A DNA stretch of 64,000 bases from assembly GCA_029204225.1 (NCBI GenBank), contig CM055111.1, positions 20,407,003 to 20,471,002 of the forward strand. Direction: 5' to 3'. The notes beneath the pieces are model-generated. The model ran no database searches and was not told the origin of the DNA. It saw only the letters and a list, made by a program, of their open reading frames with translations. This DNA is from Diphasiastrum complanatum (Eukaryota > Streptophyta > Lycopodiopsida > Lycopodiales > Lycopodiaceae). Below are positions 55,197-64,000 of this stretch, in pieces. The translations under genes were made by a program, and so were the position numbers. Every line of letters begins with the position of its first letter. Within the stretch, counting starts at the first letter, position 1.

Positions 55197-55800
55197 ATGG
55201 AAGTTTACGAAGTAGAGGAAGTATCGGATGCTCAGCCCTTCTATGTGAGCTCCTACTTCATCCTACTCCTCTCTGTCGTCCTCCTCTACCTCACCTTCAA
55301 GCTGCTATGGCGGCCATGGCTCCCTCCCGGTCCTCGCCCCTGGCCCATCATTGGCAACCTTCCTAGCATCGCTCTTGTGTGCTTCTGCTACTTCATGAAA
55401 TGGGCAGAGCGCTACAGCCCGATCATATCAGTGTGTATGGGATCCAATCTCAATGTGGTGGTGTCAAATGCAGAGCTCGCTAGGAGGTGCTTAAAGATAA
55501 TGACCAGACAGTGGCTTTTAGGCAACTTACCAGAGCAGCTGCAAGTTGAGCAGCAGGTGTAGTTGTTGATTGCTATGGTGCTTGTGTTATCGTCGTTGGG
55601 ATCTATCCGGAGTCGTAACGGACATGGTGGGCAAGTAGGATCTTACTAGGTTGTTGCAGACAGCCTTTGAAATTGTGTTTCCTAACATAGTCTAGGCATT
55701 TGGCATGGTATTATGTTTTGCATAGACAATCAACCATAAAGTGGCCTATTCACCACAGATGAAACATATGTTGTTCGTTGGGCCTTGTTGAATCGCATAG
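55197..55800 (+). pseudogene. CYP98A-like: CYP98-like cytochrome P450 N-terminal fragment
   Basis: From the ATG at 55197 the 121-codon frame starts MEVYEVEEVSDAQPFY. A membrane anchor (~residues 19-37, rich in Leu/Val) is followed by the Pro-rich hinge WLPPGPRPWPIIGNL (41-55) and WAERYSPIISVCMGSNLNVVVSN. This wording fits CYP98A, the 3'-hydroxylase acting on coumaroyl shikimate/quinate esters in monolignol and phenolic synthesis at the ER. After ~55490 the match continues in another frame (LKDNDQT, LTRAAAS, then a stop), so the N-terminal part is frameshifted and degraded. The I-helix, ExxR and heme-Cys regions are absent. A normal protein would be ~500 residues. Confidence 0.72.
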
Positions 55801-55870
55801 CCATCTTATATGGCTAGAACAATTGGATTTTCTGGGTGGTGTTCGTGATAATGCGAGGAATGTCCAAATT

Positions 55871-56060
55871 GATGACTTGAAAAATGGGTGACTCGAAAAA
55901 TGGATTTCTCAAAAAATTGATGACTCAAAAAAATGGGTGACACGAAAAATGATGACTCGAAAAATGGATGACTCAAAAAAATGGTTGACTCAAAAAAAAT
56001 GATGCCTCGAAATATTGATGCCTCAAAAAATAGATGGCTTGAAAAATGGGTGACTCAAAT
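55871..56060 (+). repeat. Minisatellite of gatgactcgaaaaatgg units
   Basis: About ten variants of a 17-20-bp unit (gatgactcaaaaaaatgg, gatgcctcgaaatattg and so on) run head to tail. Length varies in the A-run and the period is not fixed to three, so it is non-coding. Confidence 0.85.
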
Positions 56061-56231
56061 TTTGGGAATTTTGAACTTTAAATTTTAAGTGAGAAAACCA
56101 CTTAAGGTAAAAAAAACTTTTCTTATGCAAGTGTAGAATGTTAATTGGACCTTGTATTTTTGGAGAAGCGGTACATCTGTCATTGTCCACTTGTTTGGTA
56201 GCGTAGCAAAGTAAAACTGAACGAAGGAGCA

Positions 56232-56347
<116 letters not shown>

Positions 56348-56452
56348 GTAGTTTGAAACGGGCCATGGAGAGAGTGTGAGTTGCGAAGGGGGGAGTGGGG
56401 CCTATCAATCATGGGAGGACCCTCCTAATGTGAAAGGAGGTGGCTCGTTGAG

Positions 56453-57391
<939 letters not shown>

Positions 57392-57395
57392 ATTT

Positions 57396-57413
57396 TGGCG
57401 CCGTTGTTGGGGA
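57396..57413 (+). promoter_or_regulatory. Gypsy G3 primer-binding site (tRNA-Asp type)
   Basis: The bases tggcgccgttgttgggga differ from the common plant gypsy PBS TGGCGCCGTTGCCGGGGA at two positions, just after the LTR end. Confidence 0.85.
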
Positions 57414-58772
57414 GCTACACCAATTTTTCAGTTTACAACATGTTTGGTTGATGGTTAGCTTGCATTAGGCATCTTGTCTTGGCATGAATATTGTTAAAAT
57501 TGCATTTTAGGGTTAAATTATGATTTTGCCTGATTTGAGTGGATCTTCTTGTTTGAAATCTGATTTGATTATTGAACAAGGAAAACTATTTAGATCATCG
57601 TTCTTAAGATTTTGGATCTAAAAAATCAGAAAAAACAACAAAAATCAGTCAAATCAGTTAGATTTTGGTCAAAAGGAGACAAAATTGTCATCAAAGCTGA
57701 TACTTTTTACTCTCTTTCAGGAAACGTTCACCGAGTTGTAGGCACTTTCGGTTTTGCTCACAGAACCTTTAGCTTGAAGGGCGAACATTCCTTCTCAGCA
57801 AATTTGCGAAAACATCAGAAAAATCATTAGAAAACATCAAAAAACACTCAAAATCCTAAAAAATACAAAAAAGAACCTTCGTCCGATTCACTATGCATAG
57901 GTGTGATTCAGATCTATCTACTACCAGGTCGGGAAACATTAATTCTAAAAATAGATGGCCAAAGTGACTGTTCATCTAGTGGTTGGTAATTTTTTTGAAG
58001 AGTTTAATACCTTTTTATAAAATTATCAGTTTTCTCACAAGAACCTTCGCCAGAAACCTTCGCCAAAGTTTGTGTCAGTCTGACTTACTATTTTGATTCA
58101 TCAATGAGTTTGTGGCGAATGATAAGCAGAAGCCACGTATCATATTGACCTATTTTTGTAAAAAAAAGACTTTTTTTTGCAAAAGTAACAATATTACATT
58201 TGTAATTTTTGCTGGAATGTTTGATGATACTATTTATAGTAAGCTACCATTTTTGAGTTTGACGAACGTTATTGTTATCAGGATCTTAAAAAATCTCTAT
58301 TTTTATCCTCATCAGACTGCAAAAACCATACTATTTGTCCATCAAAACCTTTGCCAATTCTACCCTAGCCTTATCCAAGTCAAATTTACTCTCTGTGAGT
58401 TCGACAAAGGTTAATTTTTCAGATTTGTCAAAACATAGCTAGATCAGAGATTTTTTTTTATCCAAAATAGCACTGAAGAACCTTCGCCGAGTCAACCTTC
58501 GTCTAAGAATCTTTCGCCCATACTATTTATAGGTTCTAATTTTTCAAATCTAGCCTCTGTTAAAATTTTGAGCAATTCTGTTACAGTTTGATTCTGATTA
58601 TGAGAAATCATTATTCTTAGAAGTGTTGATCGCTTGATCACAGATCTTTTTCCAAAAATCAGAAATCGGATTATTGTCAAGTGATAGAAGTTTTACAAAT
58701 CTGATTTGAGATAGATTCTAATTGAAAAAATCTAGATTGAATCTCATTGTCTAATTGATTTGATTTGCAAGA
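57414..58772 (+). other. Leader of gypsy G3
   Basis: This AT-rich region lies between PBS and gag and carries many copies of the word aaccttcg (for example near 57875, 58045, 58480). It is also shared with 43130-43200. No domain-bearing frame is seen. Confidence 0.55.
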
Positions 58773-59732
58773 ATGGCTGCCAGAGGTGTCCCTCCAATGA
58801 ATTTTGATGTAATCATTGTTAGAAGATCACCTCGATTAGATATATCCAAGTATAATGGATTATCTGATCCAATCAGATATCTCAGAATCTATATGAAATC
58901 TTGTGAGGTTTATGGCGAAGTTCATCTTGAAGATAAACTTAAGCTATTTCCAATGCCCTTAACGGGTGCAGTGCAAGATTGGTATTATAATCAAGATGAA
59001 ACGGAGCGTACAGATTAGAAAACTGTTAAACGAGCCCTTATCACACGGTTCAAACCTCGGACGTTTATGGAAGACCCTTTCTTGTTTTTAAGTAAAATCA
59101 AAATGGGAAAGAGAGAACTAGTACGAGACTATATTGAACGTGTTAAATGCCTCAGATCTGAGTGCGTACTCGAGTTTATTAGTGATGATGCCATGATTAT
59201 GTGGTTTTTGACAGGTCTACCTAAAAGGATCAGACGCGAGCTGAAATGTCATAACGAGTATGCATCATTACAAAATGCTATGGATGATGCAATATGAGAG
59301 GAGGATGAAGATTCAGATGATGAACCAAATATTGGATTGTTGCCTTATATAGCAGGGCAGACCACTACGACATCCACCACTATTGCATCAACAAATATCA
59401 ACGCTATTGTAGAGATGATGCTTGACGAGTTCGAAAAACTTGGACAGAAGTACCAGATGCAGATGGAAAAGTTGTAGTCACAGTTTGATGAAAAGATCAA
59501 AACTCTGGAAGATATCCATGGTAAATCGAAGAAGGAACCTGAACAATTTGCTAAGACTTTTTCTATCAAGGAAAATGTCTGGTGTTCCATTTGTACGGAC
59601 AACCATACCATGAACGAATGTCCACAATTGAAATGACGAATGACAACCAGTATTTGTCATCTATGTATTTCACCTGATCATGAGACTGATTATTGTCATT
59701 TTAATCCTCGAATTATCCATCAACGATATGCC
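58773..59732 (+). pseudogene. Gypsy G3 gag
   Basis: It begins MAARGVPPMNFDVIIVRRSP at 58773. The gag core reads LDISKYNGLSDPIRYLRIYM, LKLFPMPLTGAVQDWYYNQDE, RTFMEDPFLFLSKIKMGKRE, YIERVKCLRSEC and MWFLTGLPKRIRRELKCHNEY. Stops lie at 59017 and 59295. A coiled part follows (DEFEKLGQKYQMQMEKL), then cysteine clusters (WCSICTDNHTMNEC; ICHLCISPDHETDYC) near 59580-59695 that look like paired zinc knuckles. The text ends at ~59732, where an inverted LTR piece begins. No protease or pol follows. Confidence 0.85.
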
Positions 59733-59813
59733 AGAGACTTACACACGCAGGGTGCCAAATCCCTCTCACTTATTAACTAGGGTTAGGGTTGCCTTGGGAT
59801 CCGCAAACCCTCC
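59733..59813 (-). mobile_element. Inverted 80-bp fragment of G3 LTR start
   Basis: Reading the minus strand from 59813 gives TTGGAGGGTTTGCGGATC..., the first ~80 bases of the G3 LTR. It lies in inverse orientation between the G3 gag and a second LTR piece. This points to a rearrangement rather than normal insertion. Confidence 0.85.
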
Positions 59814-59946
59814 AACTACCTTAATCAGCCAGAAGATCATCCAGCTGGATAGAGAGCTCAAGATCGCCAAGCAGCATGAAGAGAAATTTGAAGCTGATAA
59901 GAAGAAAGCACAACAAACAATAGATTATGTGGCACAACTCCAATGA
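59814..59946 (+). pseudogene. Short coiled-coil-like coding fragment
   Basis: The frame reads SQKIIQLDRELKIAKQHEEK and then KKKAQQTIDYVAQLQ before a stop at 59944. It is charged and heptad-like. Its origin is unclear; it may come from a retroelement gag or an antisense coiled-coil ORF. Confidence 0.35.
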
Positions 59947-59966
59947 TTGACAACAACCCAGGACCA

Positions 59967-60598
59967 AGTAGTTAGGCCTTTTTGCGGGACTTTAATGTTG
60001 TAGGGCCTAAATGTCAAGTTAGTGAATAAAATAGGACTTTCCACCAAATTTCAATTTCAAATTGTTTCCCTCCAATTTTGAATGGGTTACCACTCTTTTT
60101 TAAATTTGAATAGTTAGGGAGGTAGAAATGGGCCAAAAGGATTTTGAGGCCAAGGCCCTTTCCTCCACTATAAATAGGATCCAACTCGAGTTGCTCCTCA
60201 TGTTCAAATCTTCATTTCAATACAAGCAGATTGGTTCTCTTATGGAATGGACTTGTGAATGTCCTTGCTCTTTATCTCTATTCCTCCATCTCTCATGTTT
60301 TTGTATTTGCTAATTCTTGGATCTGAATGTTATTGGAATTGCTATTTCTTATGCTTTTTGTGAGAGAGAATTGGAGAGAGAGAAAGAGTAAGCTATTATC
60401 ATTGTGGATCTTAGGGTTAATGGATGTAGTGTTGATGAATGTTAGAGTTAGATCTGGATCTTTCATACATGCTGAAATCTGAGATAAGCTATCGCTCTCA
60501 TGGGATTGAACCTTCGCGTGCCGACTACCTTCATCTCCTTGATGCTTGTGTGCTTGGATCTTGGGTTGAAGAAAGGATATGAAATAAAGCGACTACAG
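59967..60598 (+). mobile_element. Gypsy G3 LTR, 3' two-thirds
   Basis: From aggcctttttgcgggac to aagcgactaca it aligns with 56600-57391, with a TATA box ccactataaatagg at ~60167 and an unexpanded GA seed. The first ~150 bp are missing and no PBS follows, so this is a truncated 3' LTR or a recombined remnant. Confidence 0.82.
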
Positions 60599-60656
60599 TG
60601 AGATTGCTAGCAGGCACCTACACTGGCTTGTAAGTGAGGTTGCCACTGCACTTACA

Positions 60657-61263
60657 AGGTAGTGTAGTCTGAAAGGGGCTTTAAAGATATACTATAAATA
60701 ATGAGTTAAATATTTATATATCTATGACAAATCTTCGTGTGTGATGGTCTCCATTCAACTACACTAAGCTTTCCCTACCTTTTCCCACCTACTACATTGT
60801 ATTTTGTTCTAAGAAATATATCATGCTCATAGACATATGGTGTTTGCAAATTGTGTGTTTGTTGGTCTAAACATGGACAATTAGTTTCCCTCTAAAAAGG
60901 AGGAATTCATATATTAGGCTTTTTAATTTTATTAAATGCTATTTTTGGAGCACTCGTTAACATGTTTTTAATTTTAATATTGTGATTTTCTGTGTGAACG
61001 CGTGGCCCGACTCAAGGTATAATCTAAAACAAAACAAAACAAAATATGACGAGCATAATTATTATTTTTTTCTTCTTCTTCGTCGTCGCTTCTCTGTTTT
61101 TCTTCTTCTTCTTCTTCTTCTTCTTCTTCTTCTTCTTCGCTGTTGTGTATGTTTTTCTCTCTACCTCCGTCGCGATCCAGTTTCTGGCATAGCTAGCCGC
61201 AATGGAAATTTACGAAGTAGAAGAAGTATCGGATGCTCAGCCCTTCTATGCGAGCTCCTATAG
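60657..61263 (+). pseudogene. CYP98A-like: CYP98-like 5' region, copy 2 (truncated after ~20 codons)
   Basis: A direct repeat of 54676-55255: same upstream text, a longer (ttc)n run at ~61098-61138, and an ATG at 61202 followed by MEIYEVEEVSDAQPFYASSY. Then the homology ends abruptly at ~61261 and a stop follows. The two copies are ~5.98 kb apart in the same orientation with the G3 element between them. Confidence 0.8.
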
Positions 61264-62090
61264 ATGAATCTTGAATCTGATAATCAGAAAACTCTTTAAA
61301 TTGGATATTGGAAAGATGCTTATGTTTGGATTTATCAGGACAATCTTTAGCCCAATGTGTAGATTTTTCATAGATGAAACAAGCTTGGGGAGATTTGGTT
61401 AGTTTTTTTTCAAGTAGATTTTCTTGGATTGTCGATTGCAGAAAGAAGGACGACGAGAGACAACTTTACAAATGTATTAAAAGACTTGTGGGAATAAGAA
61501 CAAGAACATGCACAAAAAAAAATCAAGTGTCTGAAAATTCTGCTTACAGAAGAAAATAGAGGGGTTACTCTTAGTAATAGTTTTGGAACATATTTGAGAA
61601 CAAATAAATCAGCAATGCATTCATAAATGGTCCGTTGTAAAAGGCCAATTAAATTTGTTTCTATATCTAATTTCTTGTCAAATAATTTTTGGAGAACAAT
61701 GGTGGAAAGAGATTTAGGGAGTTTATGAACAAAGGCAATTTTGATAGAGCTATCATGGTGACCTTGGAATTTATAGATAAGTTGTTTACAATATTGGACA
61801 AATTCATTGATCTTGTTCATGTCACAAAGTTGCATTCTATTAAAGGCTTCTTTAGCTTTTTGGCTTTATCTGACTTGTTTCCAACAGATTTAGCATATAG
61901 GGCGTTAATAAATCTTGCGGGTGGATTAGTGGCTTGGAAGATTCACGTGTTTCTTAGAGTTGGATCCAAGTATTCCAACCAATATTTAAAATTACTAGTA
62001 AAGCCATTAGAAGCTATTGTGATAGCTTGATTTATTAACATCCCATGTCAATTCCTTGAATGGGACTCCATTTTGTAATTTTAAACCTCC
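61264..62090 (-). pseudogene. Probable endogenous caulimovirid capsid relic
   Basis: The minus strand shows, in order: a capsid-like core (frames from ~62040 to 61600, best kept in 61835-61600, with a CDM...EFVQYC segment and a KLPK segment); a basic Arg/Lys-rich stretch (~61480-61420); and a zinc-knuckle-like motif at ~61338-61383, in which the second Cys is replaced by Tyr while the His and last Cys remain. This order fits the C-terminal part of Caulimoviridae capsid proteins, which are integrated in many vascular plant genomes. Gypsy gag is the alternative. Stops and frameshifts are frequent, so it is a dead copy. No protease or RT of the same origin is adjacent. Confidence 0.48.
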
Positions 62091-62094
62091 TTAC

Positions 62095-62398
62095 ATGACT
62101 TCACTCTAAGTGCTCTTTTGCACATGAGCTTATAATGCTCACTTCAACACACAAGGGAATGGAAGGGCAATGCATCATTCAAGAAAACAAGAATGACCAA
62201 GGAGCTCTCTTGCTTTTGGCATTTCCACATTACACAAATTACAAGTGGAATTATCCTCTCCACTAGAGGTCACATCAAAAGGTGGCTCACTCTACTTTTC
62301 TAAGAGGGCCTACTTGCATTTATTAAATTTGCCTAGAAATACAAGTTTCTACATGGTCATTCCATCTTTTGGGATTCACCGTGAGGCTTACACAGTTT
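62095..62398 (-). mobile_element. R-type LTR fragment
   Basis: On the minus strand it starts TGTGTAAGCCTCACGGTGAA at ~62398. It shares ggaatgaccatgtag, gagtgagccaccttttgatg and tgacctctagtgga with 16680-16840 in the opposite orientation, and the start with 53899. Upstream on the minus strand the shared tgagagccgagt text suggests this is a 3' LTR. Confidence 0.6.
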
Positions 62399-64000
62399 CT
62401 ACTTATCATTCTTAACCAATACTTCTCAGCTCTCATACTCGGCTCTCAGTCTTCGTTCATCTCATCTTCTCAAAGACCTCATCGGTCTCTAAGGTGAGAG
62501 GTGCTCTTGGGTAGCTCTGGCCGAGTATCTTGAGAAATCTTTAGAATCAGCCAACCCCTAATGTGTTGCAGGACCCACTTCAACCCATATTGGATGATAT
62601 TGCTCCGTTAATGACATCTTCGATTGTCACTTGGAAAAGTGTAGATCCTCGTTCGCTTGCATAAAACCAAGTGCTTATTGATGCCAGTATTCACTACAAA
62701 AACTATTTTTGCAAATTGCCGCAATTTAAAATGTCCTATTGTCGCAAATGGTTGCTATCTTCAACATTAGAGAGCTCCCAGCAGCTTCACAACCATGCAT
62801 GCTTGAGCGCCTCCCGTGTCTCTTTTCCTTCATTTTGGTCACTTGTATCTACCATGGATGGTCACTTTTGGTTTCTTGGCAGACACTAATTCTTTGGGAG
62901 GTCTTGCCATATATTCATCAATTGTCTTGGCACTCTTTGTATCCTTCATTTGCTTTTGGGTGTTTCATCAGTTCGTCTCTCAGTCGAAGTTCCAGTCTTA
63001 TCGATACTCTTTCCTTGATGAGAAGAGGAGAACCTTCAATTGGTAGGTTGCACAAATCTTGGTTAACAGTCTTCAAGGGAATGGACTCATCAACAAATTG
63101 GTGGTAGAAAATAGATTTGGACGGATGGGATGGATAGGGGCTTGGTGGAAGGAGGAAGGAACTGATAGTTCTATAGTTGCAGCCTTGGACCCTTGCGAGG
63201 TTGAGCTTTGACCAGGGTGAGAAAATCACTTTGTCTTGCAGGCTCACTGCTATCTTTATCTTTTCCTTTTTTGCAGCTCTTTCTTCCTTTGATCCATTAC
63301 TTTTGGATCTCTTCGAGCTTCATAGAAGGGGATTCGACTACCACTGCTCCAGAGAGTTTCTTTTGATCAAGGTCGATCTGACTCATCTATTGCTTATGTT
63401 TTTTTCTTTCCTCCTCTTCTTGGCTTTATTTTTTTGTTGCTTCGCCTGCTTTCTTAGATCTTCTTTCTAGCTGACCAACCAATGAAGGTGGTAGTTGATC
63501 TCCACAAGACACTTGCAATGATCTCTTAGCTGGGTCGGTAAGACTATCAGGATTTGAAAAAATTGGAGATTTCTCAGATGAACAATGGAATGATTAAAAA
63601 CAGAGAGATGGAAGGGAGGGTGGTGGCGGTGACATCGGTAGATGGTGTGGATGATAGAATAGGCATGAGACTGATTTTCCAATACTTGTGTTTCCTATCT
63701 GCTGAAAGATCTTCATAGTGACTAGGGTACTTCTTCTGATTGAGTCCCTTTGGATTGCCCATCTACCTTCTTAGCCTTGTCTTTTCCATCTTTAGTTGTG
63801 TGACCTTGGCTGTCGATTTTTGCTCATGTTGTTGTTGGCAATGTGGCTGCTCCACTAGTGGTCTACCAGTGGATGCCTACAACTCCACTCTCTCTCCCCC
63901 CCAAAAAAAATTTGTTGGTGGGATGTTGTTACTAATAACCTGCATGCTCAAGGTTGGACCATCATTTGGAACACATAGTTGAAACACGTTGATCATGCGA
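62399..64000 (-). other. Unrecognised minus-strand coding-like region up to window end
   Basis: Minus-strand frames include 63762-63574 (MGNPKGLNQKKYPSHYEDLS), a Lys-rich stretch near 63450-63270, and 63247-62918 (109 codons: SLQDKVIFSPWSKLNLARV, LLIKERVSIRLELRLRDELM). They lie upstream of the R-type LTR in the same orientation, so they may be internal coding sequence of the R element. I recognise no domain. Near 62640-62670 there is one copy of the gatcctcgttcgcttgcataaaacc word found twice at 25178-25238, which hints at a link with FX copy 2. Confidence 0.35.

Noticed and set aside
55197-55562. Intact small P450 gene
   Set aside because: Only the N-terminal ~100 residues match. The frame then shifts and stops, and helices I/K and the heme-binding Cys region are absent.
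61060-61263. Leu-rich ORF LLLLLL
   Set aside because: It is generated by the (ttc)n run in the 5' leader of the CYP98-like copy 2, read in another frame.

Overview
The window is nuclear DNA of a land plant. It is built almost entirely of nested, mostly decayed LTR retrotransposons. The plant origin is supported by Ty1/copia elements with initiator-Met tRNA primer-binding sites, Ty3/gypsy elements with tRNA-Asp-like primer-binding sites, a CYP98-type cytochrome P450 5' end, splice-site-bearing gene relics and a probable caulimovirid capsid relic. I see no intact host gene, rRNA, tRNA or CRISPR. The species cannot be fixed from this window; a fern, other seed-free plant or gymnosperm is a guess.

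Layout. 1-5445: three copia relics, one on the minus strand and two on the plus strand. 5445-8864: an inverted repeat, then a minus-strand coding relic of an unrecognised family, here called FX. 8890-13357: minus-strand gypsy pieces, namely a G1 gag and LTR tail, a G3 LTR and a chromovirus-like pol with its reverse transcriptase deleted, followed by a plus-strand G1 fragment. 13357-16606: minus-strand copia B with its 3' LTR. 16615-17195: an R-type LTR. 17840-23137: gypsy G2 with an octapeptide repeat and an antisense ORF. 23233-25090: copia LTR plus gag. 25430-26450: the second FX copy. 26559-27385: a G1 LTR. 27400-29140: a minus-strand multi-exon gene relic. 29150-32296: minus-strand copia C. 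32283-33842: a chimeric copia fragment D. 33843-43070: gypsy G1 with antisense ORFs and LTR pieces. 43071-50095: a G3-like gag split by a young element at 43889-49460. 50096-54680: another gypsy (G4) relic and tandem repeats. 54676-61263: two copies of a CYP98-like 5' region flanking a G3 gypsy. 61264-62090: the caulimovirid capsid-like relic. 62095-64000: an R LTR and unrecognised minus-strand ORFs.

The outstanding object is the element at 43889-49460. It has two 647-bp LTRs that look identical by eye, a perfect 5-bp target-site duplication (TTAGA), a perfect tRNA-iMet primer-binding site, a polypurine tract and one uninterrupted 1030-codon ORF. That ORF has a copia gag and zinc knuckle in its first ~265 residues. 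It then continues for ~765 residues in which I find no protease, integrase, reverse transcriptase or RNase H. A decayed relative of its C-terminal part lies at 32931-33720, fused into a copia fragment. This fits a recently mobile, non-autonomous gag-only LTR element with an undescribed C-terminal region.

Other points of interest are a shared antisense ORF module 3' of pol in two gypsy elements, the FX family, the duplicated CYP98 5' end, and independent GA-microsatellite expansion in two LTR families. Family labels FX, G1-G4, R and copia A-D are local names used only here.
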